Notes: generated from the sequence alone by a model not told the origin. DNA of 64,000 bases from HK1 sp965221725 (GCA_965221725.1 OZ244909.1:3162001-3226000), one strand, 5' to 3'; counted from the stretch's first letter, positions 37,465-45,794 are shown. A program made the numbers and translations.

Positions 37465-38655
37465 ATGCACTTCGGTCTGCTCGATCTGCCGTGGTGGGGC
37501 TATGTCCTCGCAACCCTCGGCATGACTCACGTCACGATCATCTCGATCACGATCTACCTCCACCGTCACCAGGCACACCGGGCCCTCGACCTGCATCCGG
37601 CGCTGGCCCACTTCTTCCGGTTCTGGCTGTGGCTCACCACCGGAACCGTCACCGAGGAGTGGGTGGCGGTGCACCGCAAGCATCACGCCCGTGTCGAGTC
37701 CGGCGAGGATCCGCACAGCCCGCAGGTCTTCGGAATCAGGAAGTTGTTGCTGGAGGGGGCCGAGCTGTACCGCACTGCGGCGTCCGATCCGGAGACCATC
37801 GCCAGGTACAACCACGGGTGCCCGGACGATTGGCTGGAGCGCAACGTCTACAAGCCGTTCACGAACCGCGGCTACTACCTCATGCTGCTCATCGACGTGG
37901 TCCTGTTCGGCCCCATCGGCATCACCATCTGGGCGGTACAGATGGCCTGGCAGCCGGCGTTGGCGGCCGGGGTCATCAACGGTCTCGGCCACTGGTGGGG
38001 GTACCGGAACTACGAGACGCAGGACACTTCCACCAACATCATGCCCTGGGGCATCCTGATCGGTGGTGAGGAGCTCCACAACAACCACCATGCGTTCGCG
38101 AGTTCCGCGAAGCTGTCGATCAATCCCTGGGAGTTCGACATCGGTTGGTTCTACATCCGCGTGCTCCGGGCCCTGAGGCTCGCGAAGGTGAAGAAGTTGC
38201 CGCCCGAGGTGGTGATGGTTCCCGGCAAGGTCGACCCGGACCTCGACACGGTCCACGCGGTCACCGCCGCCCGGTTCCACGTCATGGCCGACTATGCGAA
38301 GTGCGTTCTGAGCCGGGTGTACGCCGAGGAGATCGCGAAGATCGATTCGAGTCAGCGCGGGCTTCTGGAGTCGGCGCGCTCGCTGCTGATGCGCGAGGAA
38401 TCGATGCTGAGCCGGGAGGCGAAGCTGCGCCTGGAGCGGGCTCGCGCCCACAGCGACGCCCTCGAGACCGTCTACCATTACAAGCATCAGCTTCAGGCGC
38501 TGTGGCAGCAGCGCCATGCGACCCATGAGCATCTGGTCGAGGCGCTGCGCGAGTGGTGCCGGCAAGCGGAGGAGAGTGGGGTGCGGGCGCTGGAGGAGTT
38601 CGCCAGGACGCTGCCCGGCTACTCGATGCGTCGTTCGGGGCGCTTCATGGCCTGA
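37465..38655 (+). CDS. Membrane fatty-acid desaturase (acyl-CoA delta-9 type)
   Basis: 396 residues. The diiron histidine boxes are HRHQAHR (HX4H) near residue 34, HRKHHARVE (HXXHH) near 72, and HNNHHAFAS near 210. Between them are two pairs of membrane helices. The long C-terminal half (from about 270) is helical and unusual for this family, with EESMLSREAKLRLERARAHSDAL-like heptads. It probably introduces a double bond into membrane acyl chains. CAGGGGGA precedes the ATG. Confidence 0.88.
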   Translation: MHFGLLDLPWWGYVLATLGMTHVTIISITIYLHRHQAHRALDLHPALAHFFRFWLWLTTGTVTEEWVAVHRKHHARVESGEDPHSPQVFGIRKLLLEGAELYRTAASDPETIARYNHGCPDDWLERNVYKPFTNRGYYLMLLIDVVLFGPIGITIWAVQMAWQPALAAGVINGLGHWWGYRNYETQDTSTNIMPWGILIGGEELHNNHHAFASSAKLSINPWEFDIGWFYIRVLRALRLAKVKKLPPEVVMVPGKVDPDLDTVHAVTAARFHVMADYAKCVLSRVYAEEIAKIDSSQRGLLESARSLLMREESMLSREAKLRLERARAHSDALETVYHYKHQLQALWQQRHATHEHLVEALREWCRQAEESGVRALEEFARTLPGYSMRRSGRFMA

Positions 38656-38865
38656 TTCCGCACCGCAGAAACGAAACAGCAGTTTCCCGGCCGGAACACA
38701 GGGTGGACTGCTGCGCGAAGACATCGGCCAGACGATGCAGTACAACAGGAACCCGGTGGAGAAAAATGCCGAACTGGAGCTGGGAAAACCGGAAACTGAA
38801 ATACCAGCCGGAAGTAATGACAAGCCATGAACTGAACAGGAAATCGATACACGGAGAAACGGATA

Positions 38866-39249
38866 ATGAAATTTGGACACATCATGAATACAGCCGCCGT
38901 CCTGCTGCTGGTGGCGGCCGCCGCCCAGCCCGCCGAAGCGTGGCTAGTTGGGCCGTGCTCCGAAAAAAACAAACATTACCCCGGGAGTCCGCCCGGTCCG
39001 TTTGAGCCAGAATCCGGATCCAGCACCATAGGCCTTACTACTGTTAAACCGCCTTGCGATCCAAATGGATGCGATGTCATCATACAGCCGAAACAGACGT
39101 CCGTGAAAACCGCCATACTTGACTACAGGGTGCCCGGCGAATCCGACATGCCCGGATACACCGGACCCGTCAGGGTGGCCGTGGTGTCGAACGATACACG
39201 CTTGGGCAAAATAGTCATTTCGGAGAAGAACTTGGGTATTCTAGTATAG
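38866..39249 (+). CDS. Secreted protein of unknown function, probably frameshifted
   Basis: 127 residues with a signal peptide (1-25, ending QPAEA), then four Cys and a beta-rich stretch (VKTAILDYRVPGESD, YTGPVRVAVVSND). The gene and its flanks are clearly less GC-rich than neighbours (ATA, AAA, TTA-type codons), suggesting recent acquisition. No family is recognised; the end resembles a fibronectin-III-like strand pattern. Near 39205-39212, at CAAAAT, coding sense moves by one base into the frame that continues to 39419. This reading ends ILV after residues that do not resemble the preceding pattern. AGGAAA-like sequence precedes the ATG. Confidence 0.6.
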   Translation: MKFGHIMNTAAVLLLVAAAAQPAEAWLVGPCSEKNKHYPGSPPGPFEPESGSSTIGLTTVKPPCDPNGCDVIIQPKQTSVKTAILDYRVPGESDMPGYTGPVRVAVVSNDTRLGKIVISEKNLGILV

Positions 39250-39419
39250 TAAATGGTACTGCAGAAAACAGTAGTCGCGGACTCGAAACTTGGTACCTTC
39301 CTTTCACGGGTCTTAAGCCGGACCATTATTATGCACTGGTGATCTACGGCACTGGAGGTGGCTATAGCCCTGAAAAGCCTTTTTCCCGCAAATGCTTTCT
39401 GACCGACAAGGCTTCCTGA
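39210..39419 (+). pseudogene. Out-of-frame continuation of the secreted protein
   Basis: In the frame one base behind the preceding gene, the sequence reads HFGEELGYSSIVNGTAEN, then RGLETWYLPFTGLKPDHYY, ALVIYGTGGGYSPEKP and ends FLTDKAS with a stop at 39417. It looks protein-like (GLKPDHYYALVIYG is a beta-sandwich-style strand pair). Adding one A to the CAAAAT run would join both parts into a 184-residue protein. Either a frameshift mutation, a sequencing/assembly slip, or (less likely) programmed slippage. Confidence 0.5.
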
Positions 39420-39527
39420 CTCTCCGCAAAAAAGCAACTATTCGGCCTTTTCCGAGGGAACCCGGGACCGGGCCGATGAGGGTGGACAACGCACGAGCGC
39501 CCGAAGATTCATCATCAAGGTTCAGAC

Positions 39528-39549
39528 CAGGGTTCAGACGTGAACCCTG
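39528..39549 (-). terminator. Stem-loop downstream of rpmG
   Basis: CAGGGTTCA-GACG-TGAACCCTG forms a perfect 9-bp stem with a 4-base loop, 22 bases after the rpmG stop on the reverse strand. A second GC-rich stem (39551-39569, GGCGCGC/GCGCGCC) adjoins it. No T-run is seen. Confidence 0.45.
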
Positions 39550-39570
39550 CGGCGCGCTGCCGGCGCGCCC

Positions 39571-39726
39571 CTACTTGATCTTGCCTTCCTTGTAGATGAC
39601 GTACTTGCGGGCGACGGGATCGAATTTCCGGATCTCCATCTTCCCCGGCATCGTCCGCTTGTTCTTGGTGGTGGTGTAGAAGTGCCCGGTGCCGGCACTG
39701 GAGGTCAGTCGAATCTTCTCGCGCAT
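39571..39726 (-). CDS. rpmG: 50S ribosomal protein L33
   Basis: 51 residues: MREKIRLTSSAGTGHFYTTT, then KNKRTMPGKMEIRKFDPVAR and KYVIYKEGKIK. This matches L33 of Gammaproteobacteria end to end; it lacks the zinc-binding Cys pairs (the C-minus form). It follows rpmB by 48 bases in the usual rpmBG order. Confidence 0.97.
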   Translation of the reverse strand: MREKIRLTSSAGTGHFYTTTKNKRTMPGKMEIRKFDPVARKYVIYKEGKIK

Positions 39727-39774
39727 CCTTTCTCTCCTGTTGCAGTTCGCTCGGACCGGTCTGTTCGAGAGGGC

Positions 39775-40011
39775 TCAGATCTTGCGCCCCTGCGCCCGCA
39801 ACTCCCCGAGCACGGTGTCGATCCCCTTCTTGTCGATGATCCGCATCGCCTTCGCCGAGACCCGCAACCGGACGTAGCGGTTCTCGCTCGGAACCCAGAA
39901 CCGGTGCGAGTGCAGGTTGGGCAGGAATCGCCGCCTGGTCTTGTTGTTGGCGTGGGAGACATGGTTTCCGGTGACGGTGCGTTTCCCGGTGACTTCGCAG
40001 ACCCTCGACAT
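39775..40011 (-). CDS. rpmB: 50S ribosomal protein L28
   Basis: 78 residues from an ATG at 40011: MSRVCEVTGKRTVTGNHVSH, then ANNKTRRRFLPNLHSHRFWV and a basic end. Full-length L28. Transcribed with rpmG from the promoter at 40053-40081. Confidence 0.97.
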   Translation of the reverse strand: MSRVCEVTGKRTVTGNHVSHANNKTRRRFLPNLHSHRFWVPSENRYVRLRVSAKAMRIIDKKGIDTVLGELRAQGRKI

Positions 40012-40052
40012 GGTTCGTTCTTCCGTGGCTAAGCCCTTCGGCAAGGCGGCGT

Positions 40053-40081
40053 CTTATAGCAGGCACACCGCCGCGGGGCAA
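40053..40081 (-). promoter_or_regulatory. Sigma-70 promoter of rpmB-rpmG
   Basis: On the reverse strand TTGCCC (40081-40076) and TATAAG (40058-40053) are separated by 17 bases. The -10 box lies about 42 bases before the rpmB ATG. Confidence 0.6.
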
Positions 40082-40274
40082 GGAAGCTATCGGGAAGCGA
40101 ACGTGAATCGACCGGGACGGCGGCCATTCCCGCCGGCGGCCTGACGGGCCGCCGTGCGAGGCGATTCCGGTGAAGTTCGGGCTGTCGGAGCGTCCATTCG
40201 GGTCGATTTCGGACGCATGTTCCAGCCCGATGAGAATGGCCATCCGAACGGTCGAGGATGGCCATCGGCCGGAA

Positions 40275-41288
40275 CTACCCGGTCGGGACGGGATCGAACG
40301 AGCGGATTCTCAGCATCACCCGGCGCGCGCCCTCTTCCGTGCCGTCGACGAACGCCGAGCGGCGGTGCAGCACGTTGCCGCCGATCACGCCTTCGCCGGC
40401 CTCGAACCGCACGTGTACATGGTGTGGCGCGAGCGATGCAATCGTCTCTTCGAGTGCGGTGACGGCCCGCGCGGTGTCCGGCGTCGAACGCCACTGAATC
40501 GAGCGGGTGCGCATCGTGTAGCGCATGTGCAGTTTCGGGGGGGCATCGAGCCCGGAAATTTCATCGCTTCGCGAAGCGAGGGCGCCGAGATGGTCGCTCG
40601 GAGCTGCGCCCGCCGCCGTGAATGGGTGAAATTTTCGGTCCAGGAAGCGGAAGACGGGTCCGGTGCGGGCGGGCCGGACCACCGTTCCTTCGGCCTCGTG
40701 CACCGGGATGGTCATCGCGCATGGGTGCGCGAGGGCCTCGACCAGCGCAGGATCCCGCGCGTGCATCGCCGCGTAGACGAGGTCCGGGTCGAGCAGGGTG
40801 GTCTCGCCGCCGCTCGCGGCGGGAGACGCACAGTGCATCACGACGCTGCGAACGGACCGCTCCGGTGCGTTGTAGTAGCCGTCGGTATGCCAGTTGAGCG
40901 CGCGTGAGGTGAACGGGATCATTTCCGGTCCGCGCGGGCGCCGGGCCACCCGGACCGACGCGACGCCATGGTAGTCCGCGCCGAGCGTGAGATCGCGGCG
41001 GTGAAGTCCCATCGCGTTCGCGAACGCCGAGAGTGCGCCAGGGTTGCTCCGGCCGGGGTCGTTCCGGCTGGAGTCGCTTCGGCCAGGGTCGCTCCGGCCT
41101 GAGTCGCTTCCGCCTTGCGCAAATCGATAAAGCGCGAAGTTGAATCGTGCGCACTGTTCGGCGATGGCGTCACGTTCGGTTGCACGCAGCCGGTATGGAT
41201 CCCGGATTTCGATCCGACGACCCGGCTCGCCCGTCGCGTGCGCCTCGCGCCGGGCGTCACACCATCGCGATATCTGGTTCAAATCCAT
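40275..41288 (-). CDS. TauD/TfdA-family 2-oxoglutarate/Fe(II) dioxygenase with two DNA insertions
   Basis: 337 residues. The iron site is NWHTDGYYN (HxD) with the distal His in GGNVLHRRSAF, followed by the 2-oxoglutarate Arg near RRVMLRIRSF. The family converts substrates such as taurine, sulfonates or betaines by hydroxylation; this branch is not assigned. Two segments look inserted: residues about 58-82 (SDSGRSDPGR-type units, a 15-bp minisatellite at 41043-41117), and residues about 217-246 between FRFLDR and KLHMRYTMRTRSIQW, encoded by a family A repeat. Both keep the frame. The gene is divergent from dsrA. It could be an altered but functional enzyme or one in decay. Confidence 0.75.
   Translation of the reverse strand: MDLNQISRWCDARREAHATGEPGRRIEIRDPYRLRATERDAIAEQCARFNFALYRFAQGGSDSGRSDPGRSDSSRNDPGRSNPGALSAFANAMGLHRRDLTLGADYHGVASVRVARRPRGPEMIPFTSRALNWHTDGYYNAPERSVRSVVMHCASPAASGGETTLLDPDLVYAAMHARDPALVEALAHPCAMTIPVHEAEGTVVRPARTGPVFRFLDRKFHPFTAAGAAPSDHLGALASRSDEISGLDAPPKLHMRYTMRTRSIQWRSTPDTARAVTALEETIASLAPHHVHVRFEAGEGVIGGNVLHRRSAFVDGTEEGARRVMLRIRSFDPVPTG
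40551..40638. repeat. Family A element inserted in frame in the dioxygenase gene
   Basis: The left arm CCCGGAAATTTCATCGCTTC is near-complementary to the right end (reverse complement CCGAAAATTTCACCCATTC). The interior shares GCGAAGCGAGGGCG and GCCGTGAAT with other copies. It leaves no stop in the gene's frame and encodes about 29 residues. Confidence 0.8.
41043..41117. repeat. 15-bp minisatellite, five units, in the dioxygenase gene
   Basis: Five units of 15 bp (GTTGCTCCGGCCGGG, GTCGTTCCGGCTGGA, GTCGCTTCGGCCAGG, GTCGCTCCGGCCTGA, GTCGCTTCCGCCTTG) run head to tail. On the coding strand they add a hydrophilic Ser/Asp/Gly/Arg run where relatives should have none. Confidence 0.75.
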
Positions 41289-41364
41289 GAGGTATTCCTT
41301 TCGAGATACGGGAGTTCAATCGTGTCCTCCTGTTTGGGCGGCTGCCGCAAGCGTACGCGGGCAC

Positions 41365-41370
41365 TACAAT
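41365..41370 (+). promoter_or_regulatory. Possible -10 box upstream of dsrA
   Basis: TACAAT lies about 230 bases before dsrA, ahead of a family A repeat. The -35 region 17 bases upstream (CTGCCG) is poor, so an activator or another signal would be needed. Confidence 0.25.
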
Positions 41371-41391
41371 CGCAAGCGATAGGCCGTTCGG

Positions 41392-41529
41392 CCCGGAAAT
41401 TTCACCGATTCGCGAAGCGAGGGCCGTGGGTGGCCGTGCTCAACGCGGCGAATCGGGCGGTCTTGCGAAACCTGCGGCAGGCCTGAGCCGGATCCGTGTC
41501 CGCAGCCGTGAATCGGTCAAATTCCCGAG
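41392..41529. repeat. Family A element upstream of dsrA
   Basis: The left arm CCCGGAAATTTCACCGATTC faces a right arm whose reverse complement is CTCGGGAATTTGACCGATTC. The interior keeps CGCGAAGCGAGGGC, CTCAACGCGGCGAA and GGATCCGTGTCCGCAGCCGTG of family A. It occupies most of the space between a possible promoter and the dsrA ribosome-binding site. Confidence 0.75.
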
Positions 41530-41599
41530 TGGGTGCCGCTGTTTCCGAATCGTGACGGTGGCTTCGCGCCCGGGTCGGCCGCAGGGGAGGGAGGTGACC

Positions 41600-42859
41600 A
41601 TGAAGAAGCACGAGACGCCGATGCTGGACCAGCTCGAGCAGGGTCCCTGGCCGAGTTTCATCTCCGGAATCAAGAAGCTGCGCGACGAGCACGCCGACGG
41701 GCGCGTCAACGGGGTCGCGAACGATCTCCTCGGACAGCTCGAGCACTCGTACCAGACCCGGCGCGGGTACTGGAAGGGCGGTACCGTCAGCGTCTACGGC
41801 TACGGGGGCGGCATCATCCCGCGCTTCTCCGAGGTCGGCCAGCAGTTTCCGGAGTCACGCGAGTTCCACACCCTGCGGGTCCAGCCGCCGGCCGGTCACT
41901 ACTACACCACCGACATTCTGCGCAAGCTGGCCGACTCCTGGGAGAAGTGGGGGTCGGGGCTCGTCACCTTCCACGGCCAGACCGGCAATATCATGTTCAT
42001 CGGTGCCGACACCGAGAACACCCAGCACTTCTTCGACGAGATCAACGACTACGGCTTCGACCTCGGCGGGGCCGGCCCGTGCGTGCGCACCGCGCAGTCG
42101 TGTGTGGGCTCCGCCCGCTGCGAGCAGTCCTGTGCCAACGAGCACAAGATCCACCGCTCGCTCGTGAACAACTTCGTCGACGACATCCACCGCCCCGCTC
42201 TGCCCTACAAGTTCAAGTTCAAGGTCTCCGGCTGCCCCAACGACTGCATGAACTCGATCGAGCGGGCCGACTTCGCGGTGATCGGCACCTGGCGCGACGA
42301 GATGAAGGTGGACCAGGAGGAGGTGAAGGCGTACGTCGCGCGCAAGGGACGCAAGTACCTCATCGACAACGTCCTCACCCGCTGTCCGACCAACGCGCTG
42401 TCGCTCCACGACGACGACACCCTGGAAGTCGACGACCGCAACTGCGTGCGCTGCATGCACTGCCTGAACGTGATGCCCAGGTGTCTGTCGCCGGGCGACG
42501 AGAAGGGGGTGTCGGTGCTCATCGGCGGCAAGCGCACCCTGAAGATCGGCGATCTCTTCGGCACCGTGGTGGTGCCGTTCATGAAGCTCGACACCCAGGA
42601 GGACTACGACCGCCTGGTGGAGATCGCGGAGGAGACCATCGACTTCTTCGCGGAGAACGCGCTGGAGCACGAGCGGGTGGGGGAAATGATCGAGCGCATC
42701 GGGCTCGTCAACTTCCTGGAAGGGATCGGTCTCGAACCGGACCCGAACATGATCGCCCACCCGCGCGAAAGCTCCTACGTGCGCACCGACACCTGGGATG
42801 AAGAGGCCGCGAAGTGGTTCGAGCGCCGGCAGCAGGCGGAGATCCGAACGAGGGCTTGA
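41600..42859 (+). CDS. dsrA: Reverse dissimilatory sulfite reductase alpha subunit DsrA
   Basis: 419 residues from the ATG at 41600, with GGGAGGGAGGTG upstream. Siroheme-[4Fe-4S] cysteines are in CVGSARC (C-x5-C) and SGCPNDC (C-x3-C). The inserted ferredoxin domain reads RCPTNALSL and NCVRCMHCLNVMPRC. With DsrB it forms the heterotetramer that, in sulfur oxidisers, converts persulfide sulfur to sulfite in the cytoplasm. The neighbouring dsrEFH genes mark the oxidative type. It leads the dsr operon. Confidence 0.98.
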   Translation: MKKHETPMLDQLEQGPWPSFISGIKKLRDEHADGRVNGVANDLLGQLEHSYQTRRGYWKGGTVSVYGYGGGIIPRFSEVGQQFPESREFHTLRVQPPAGHYYTTDILRKLADSWEKWGSGLVTFHGQTGNIMFIGADTENTQHFFDEINDYGFDLGGAGPCVRTAQSCVGSARCEQSCANEHKIHRSLVNNFVDDIHRPALPYKFKFKVSGCPNDCMNSIERADFAVIGTWRDEMKVDQEEVKAYVARKGRKYLIDNVLTRCPTNALSLHDDDTLEVDDRNCVRCMHCLNVMPRCLSPGDEKGVSVLIGGKRTLKIGDLFGTVVVPFMKLDTQEDYDRLVEIAEETIDFFAENALEHERVGEMIERIGLVNFLEGIGLEPDPNMIAHPRESSYVRTDTWDEEAAKWFERRQQAEIRTRA

Positions 42860-42863
42860 GACC

Positions 42864-43937
42864 ATGGCCAAGAAGCATCGCATGCCGATCGAGTCGGGAT
42901 GCCCGGATGGGTTCCAGTACATGCACCCGATCATGATCCGGAACTTCGGGCAGTGGAAGTACCACACCCACCCCCGGGTCGGGGTACTGTGCCATGTTGC
43001 CGAGAGCGGTGACGCCATCTGGACGGTGCGCGCCGGCACTCAGCGCATCCTCGATGTCTTCACCCTGCGCAAGCTCTGCGAGATCGGCGACCGCTACGCG
43101 GATGGCCACGTGCGCTTCACCATCCGCAGCAACATCGAGTACATGGTCGACGACGAGGCGAAGGTCGAGCCGCTGATCGAGGCGCTCGAAGCCGACGGCT
43201 TCGTGGTCGGCGGGACGCAGAACTCCGTCGCCTTCATCTCCCACACCCAGGGCTGGCTGCACTGCGACATTCCCGGCACCGATGCCTCGGGGGTGGTCAA
43301 GTCCATGATGGACGAGCTGATCGACGAGTTCCGCCACGCGGAGATGCCGAACCGGGTGCACATCACCACTTCGTGCTGCCAGATCAACTGCGGCGGGCAG
43401 GGCGACATCGCGATCAACATCCAGCACACCAAGCCGCCGAAGATCAACCACGACCTCGTCGCCAACATCTGCGAGCGTCCGTCGGTGGTGGCGCGTTGCC
43501 CGGTGGCGGCGATCCGGCCCGCCATGGTCAACGGCAAGCCGTCGCTGGAGGTGGACGAGAAGAAGTGCATCTGCTGCGGCGCCTGCTACCCCCCGTGTAC
43601 GCCGATGCAGATCAACGACCCGGAGCACTCGAAGCTCGCCATCTGGGTGGGCGGCAACCACTCCAACGCACGCAGCAAGCCCTCGTTCCAGAAGCTGGTG
43701 GCGGCGGGGATCCCCAACAATCCCCCGCGGTGGCCGGAGGCGACCGACATCGTCAAACGCATCCTGCGCTGCTACAAGGAGGACGCCCGCGACTGGGAGC
43801 GGATCAACGACTGGATCGACCGGATCGGATGGCCGCGCTTCTTCGAGCTCACCGAGCTGCCGTTCACCAGGTTCCACATCGACAACTGGCGGGGGGCGCG
43901 GAAGAGCCTCAATGCCTCCACCCACATGCGGTTCTGA
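42864..43937 (+). CDS. dsrB: Reverse dissimilatory sulfite reductase beta subunit DsrB
   Basis: 357 residues, 4 bases after dsrA. TTSCCQINCGGQGD holds the siroheme-cluster cysteines and CICCGACYPPC the ferredoxin-type cluster, preceded by ARCPVAAIRP. The siroheme environment looks complete. Partner of DsrA. Confidence 0.98.
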   Translation: MAKKHRMPIESGCPDGFQYMHPIMIRNFGQWKYHTHPRVGVLCHVAESGDAIWTVRAGTQRILDVFTLRKLCEIGDRYADGHVRFTIRSNIEYMVDDEAKVEPLIEALEADGFVVGGTQNSVAFISHTQGWLHCDIPGTDASGVVKSMMDELIDEFRHAEMPNRVHITTSCCQINCGGQGDIAINIQHTKPPKINHDLVANICERPSVVARCPVAAIRPAMVNGKPSLEVDEKKCICCGACYPPCTPMQINDPEHSKLAIWVGGNHSNARSKPSFQKLVAAGIPNNPPRWPEATDIVKRILRCYKEDARDWERINDWIDRIGWPRFFELTELPFTRFHIDNWRGARKSLNASTHMRF

Positions 43938-44117
43938 GCCCGGGCCGCTCGTGAGATCTCTCGCTCGGATGGCCAATCGGATGACCAAATCGTTCGGTGC
44001 AGGCCATCACTCGCCACTCCCGGGGACGACCGGCCCCTTTCCGGCCCGCTCGGCCCGATGGCGCCCCGCCCGCGCCGGGGGGCCGGGGTGCGGGCGGACC
44101 GAGGCGCCGCGGTCGCC

Positions 44118-44510
44118 ATGAAGATCGGACTGCTCGTCAACGAAGGCCCGTATCAGCACCAGGCGGCGGATACCGCGTTCCAGTTCGCGCAGGCCGCCAT
44201 CGAGAAGGGGCACGAGGTGTTCCGCGTCTTCTTCTACCACGATGGGGTGAACAACGGCACGCGGCTCGCCACCCCGCCGCAGGACGACCGCCACATCCAG
44301 CGGCGCTGGACGGCGCTGGCCGAGACGCACGGCGTGGACCTGGTGCTGTGCGTCGCTGCCGCCCAGCGGCGCGGCATCTGCGACCCCGACGAGGCGAAGC
44401 GCAACGGCAAGGATGCCGACAACATCGCCCCGGGGTTTCGCATCTCCGGGCTCGGTCAGCTCGTGGAGGCGGCCATCGAATGCGACCGCCTGGTGACGTT
44501 CGGGGACTGA
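44118..44510 (+). CDS. dsrE: Sulfurtransferase subunit DsrE
   Basis: 130 residues from the ATG at 44118; the open frame upstream of it is not family-like. MKIGLLVNEGPYQHQAADTA starts the DsrE fold, and the active cysteine is Cys78 (LVLCVAAAQRRG), the same number as in Allochromatium vinosum. In the DsrE2F2H2 hexamer it relays persulfide sulfur to DsrC. The gap of 180 bases from dsrB is GC-rich and empty. Confidence 0.95.
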   Translation: MKIGLLVNEGPYQHQAADTAFQFAQAAIEKGHEVFRVFFYHDGVNNGTRLATPPQDDRHIQRRWTALAETHGVDLVLCVAAAQRRGICDPDEAKRNGKDADNIAPGFRISGLGQLVEAAIECDRLVTFGD

Positions 44511-44526
44511 GGGCTGCGGACTGAAG

Positions 44527-44940
44527 ATGAGCGCGGGAACGCGAAAGAAACTCATGTACCTCAACCGCCGCGCGCCCGGCGGGACGATCTATGCGGTGGA
44601 GGGACTGGAGGTGGTGCTGATCGGCGCCGCGTTCGATCAGGACGTGTGCATGGCGTTCGTCGGCGATGGCGTCTACCAGCTCAAGGCCGGGCAGGACAGC
44701 TCGGACTCGGGCTTCAAGAACTTTGCGCCCGCGTACCGGGCACTCGGTGACTACGACGTGAACCGCCTCTACGTCGAGCGCGAGTCGCTGGAGGAGCGAG
44801 GGCTCGGCGTGGACGACCTCATGCCGCTCACCTGGGAGGACGAGGACGAAGACTGGGCCGAGAAGTCGTCCCTCCGCGTCGTGGACCGCGCCGAGCTGGC
44901 TCGCCTCATCGACGCGCAGGACGTGGTGTTCAACTTCTGA
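44527..44940 (+). CDS. dsrF: Sulfur relay subunit DsrF
   Basis: 137 residues, 16 bases after dsrE. GTIYAVEGLEVVLIGAAFDQD and FVGDGVYQLKAGQ are DsrF/TusC-type segments. Structural partner of DsrE and DsrH without the active cysteine. The protein ends LIDAQDVVFNF, and a family A repeat follows. Confidence 0.93.
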   Translation: MSAGTRKKLMYLNRRAPGGTIYAVEGLEVVLIGAAFDQDVCMAFVGDGVYQLKAGQDSSDSGFKNFAPAYRALGDYDVNRLYVERESLEERGLGVDDLMPLTWEDEDEDWAEKSSLRVVDRAELARLIDAQDVVFNF

Positions 44941-44980
44941 TCGTTTCCGGACTTTGCACATTCGGCTTTTGGAGTGTCCG

Positions 44981-45097
44981 GCCCGCATTTCGCGCCAGGT
45001 TGCGAGCAAGGGGGTGGAGATCGCTGTCTTCGCGGTTCAAAGCGGTGAAAACGCTCGGATTCGCGTCCACGGCCGTGACCCGCTGAGAAGTGCCGGC
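44981..45097. repeat. Family A element between dsrF and dsrH
   Basis: GCCCGCATTTCGCGCCAGGT at the left faces a right end whose reverse complement is GCCGGCACTTCTCAGCGGGT. The interior (GGGGGTGGAGATCGCTGTCTT, then GGATTCGCGTCCACGGCCGTG) follows the reverse complement of 26418-26605 with an internal deletion. The dsrH start is 15 bases downstream. Confidence 0.7.
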
Positions 45098-45111
45098 TGA
45101 GGTCGAACGCG

Positions 45112-45420
45112 ATGCCGATTCTGCACACCGTGAACAAGTCGCCGTTCGAGAAGGATTCGCTCGACACCTGCATCGCGCATGCCCTTGATGGCAGCGCGGT
45201 GCTGCTCATCGAGGACGCGGTGTATGCGGCGTCGCGCGGGACGGTGATGGAGCCCCGCGTCCGCGACGCCATGCAACGCATGAATTTCTACGTGCTCTTC
45301 AATGACTGCAAGGCGCGGGGCCTCGGCGAAGACGCGCTCATCGACGGTATCGAGTGCGTCGATTACGGCGGCTTCGTGGATCTGGTCACCGGCCACGACT
45401 GCGTGCAGTCGTGGCTGTAA
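45112..45420 (+). CDS. dsrH: Sulfur relay subunit DsrH
   Basis: 102 residues. MPILHTVNKSPFEKDSLDTC places the conserved cysteine at position 20 as in A. vinosum, followed by GSAVLLIEDAVYAA and FNDCKARGL. Small member of the DsrEFH sulfurtransferase hexamer. It ends 41 bases before dsrC. Confidence 0.94.
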   Translation: MPILHTVNKSPFEKDSLDTCIAHALDGSAVLLIEDAVYAASRGTVMEPRVRDAMQRMNFYVLFNDCKARGLGEDALIDGIECVDYGGFVDLVTGHDCVQSWL

Positions 45421-45461
45421 CGCAACGGGAACTGCCCCATACACCGACGGAGGATCGACTG

Positions 45462-45794
45462 ATGGGACTGGAAGTCAACGGCAAGACGTTGGACACCGAC
45501 GAAGAGGGCTATCTCTCCAACCTGAGCGACTGGGAGCCCGAGGTGGCGCAGGTGATGGCCGAGGCCGACGAGTGCGACCTCACCGAGAACCACTGGGAGG
45601 TGATCAACTTCCTGCGCTCGTACTACGAGGAGTACCAGATCGCCCCGGCGGTGCGGGTGCTCACCAAGGCCATCGGCAGGAAGCTCGGCAAGGACAAGGG
45701 CAACAGCCGGTACCTCTACCAGCTCTACCCCTACGGCCCGGCCAAGCAGGCGTGCAAGTACGCCGGGCTGCCGAAGCCGACGGGCTGCGTGTAG
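45462..45794 (+). CDS. dsrC: Sulfur carrier protein DsrC
   Basis: 110 residues from the ATG at 45462 with GGAGGA upstream. The mobile C-terminus ends CKYAGLPKPTGCV, so Cys98 and the penultimate Cys109 are ten residues apart, as required for the trisulfide carrier. ENHWEVINFLRSYYEEYQIAPAVR and KGNSRYLYQLYPYGPAKQA are DsrC marks. It carries sulfur from DsrEFH to DsrAB and DsrMK. Confidence 0.98.
   Translation: MGLEVNGKTLDTDEEGYLSNLSDWEPEVAQVMAEADECDLTENHWEVINFLRSYYEEYQIAPAVRVLTKAIGRKLGKDKGNSRYLYQLYPYGPAKQACKYAGLPKPTGCV

Noticed and set aside
39201..39213. Programmed -1 frameshift in the secreted-protein gene
   Set aside because: No good X XXY YYZ slippery heptamer and no stable structure seen just downstream. 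A mutation or sequencing slip is simpler.
41276..41300. tRNA-like GGTTCAAATCC motif
   Set aside because: It is the T-loop-like string only. No acceptor or anticodon stem can be formed around it, and it lies at the start of the dioxygenase gene.
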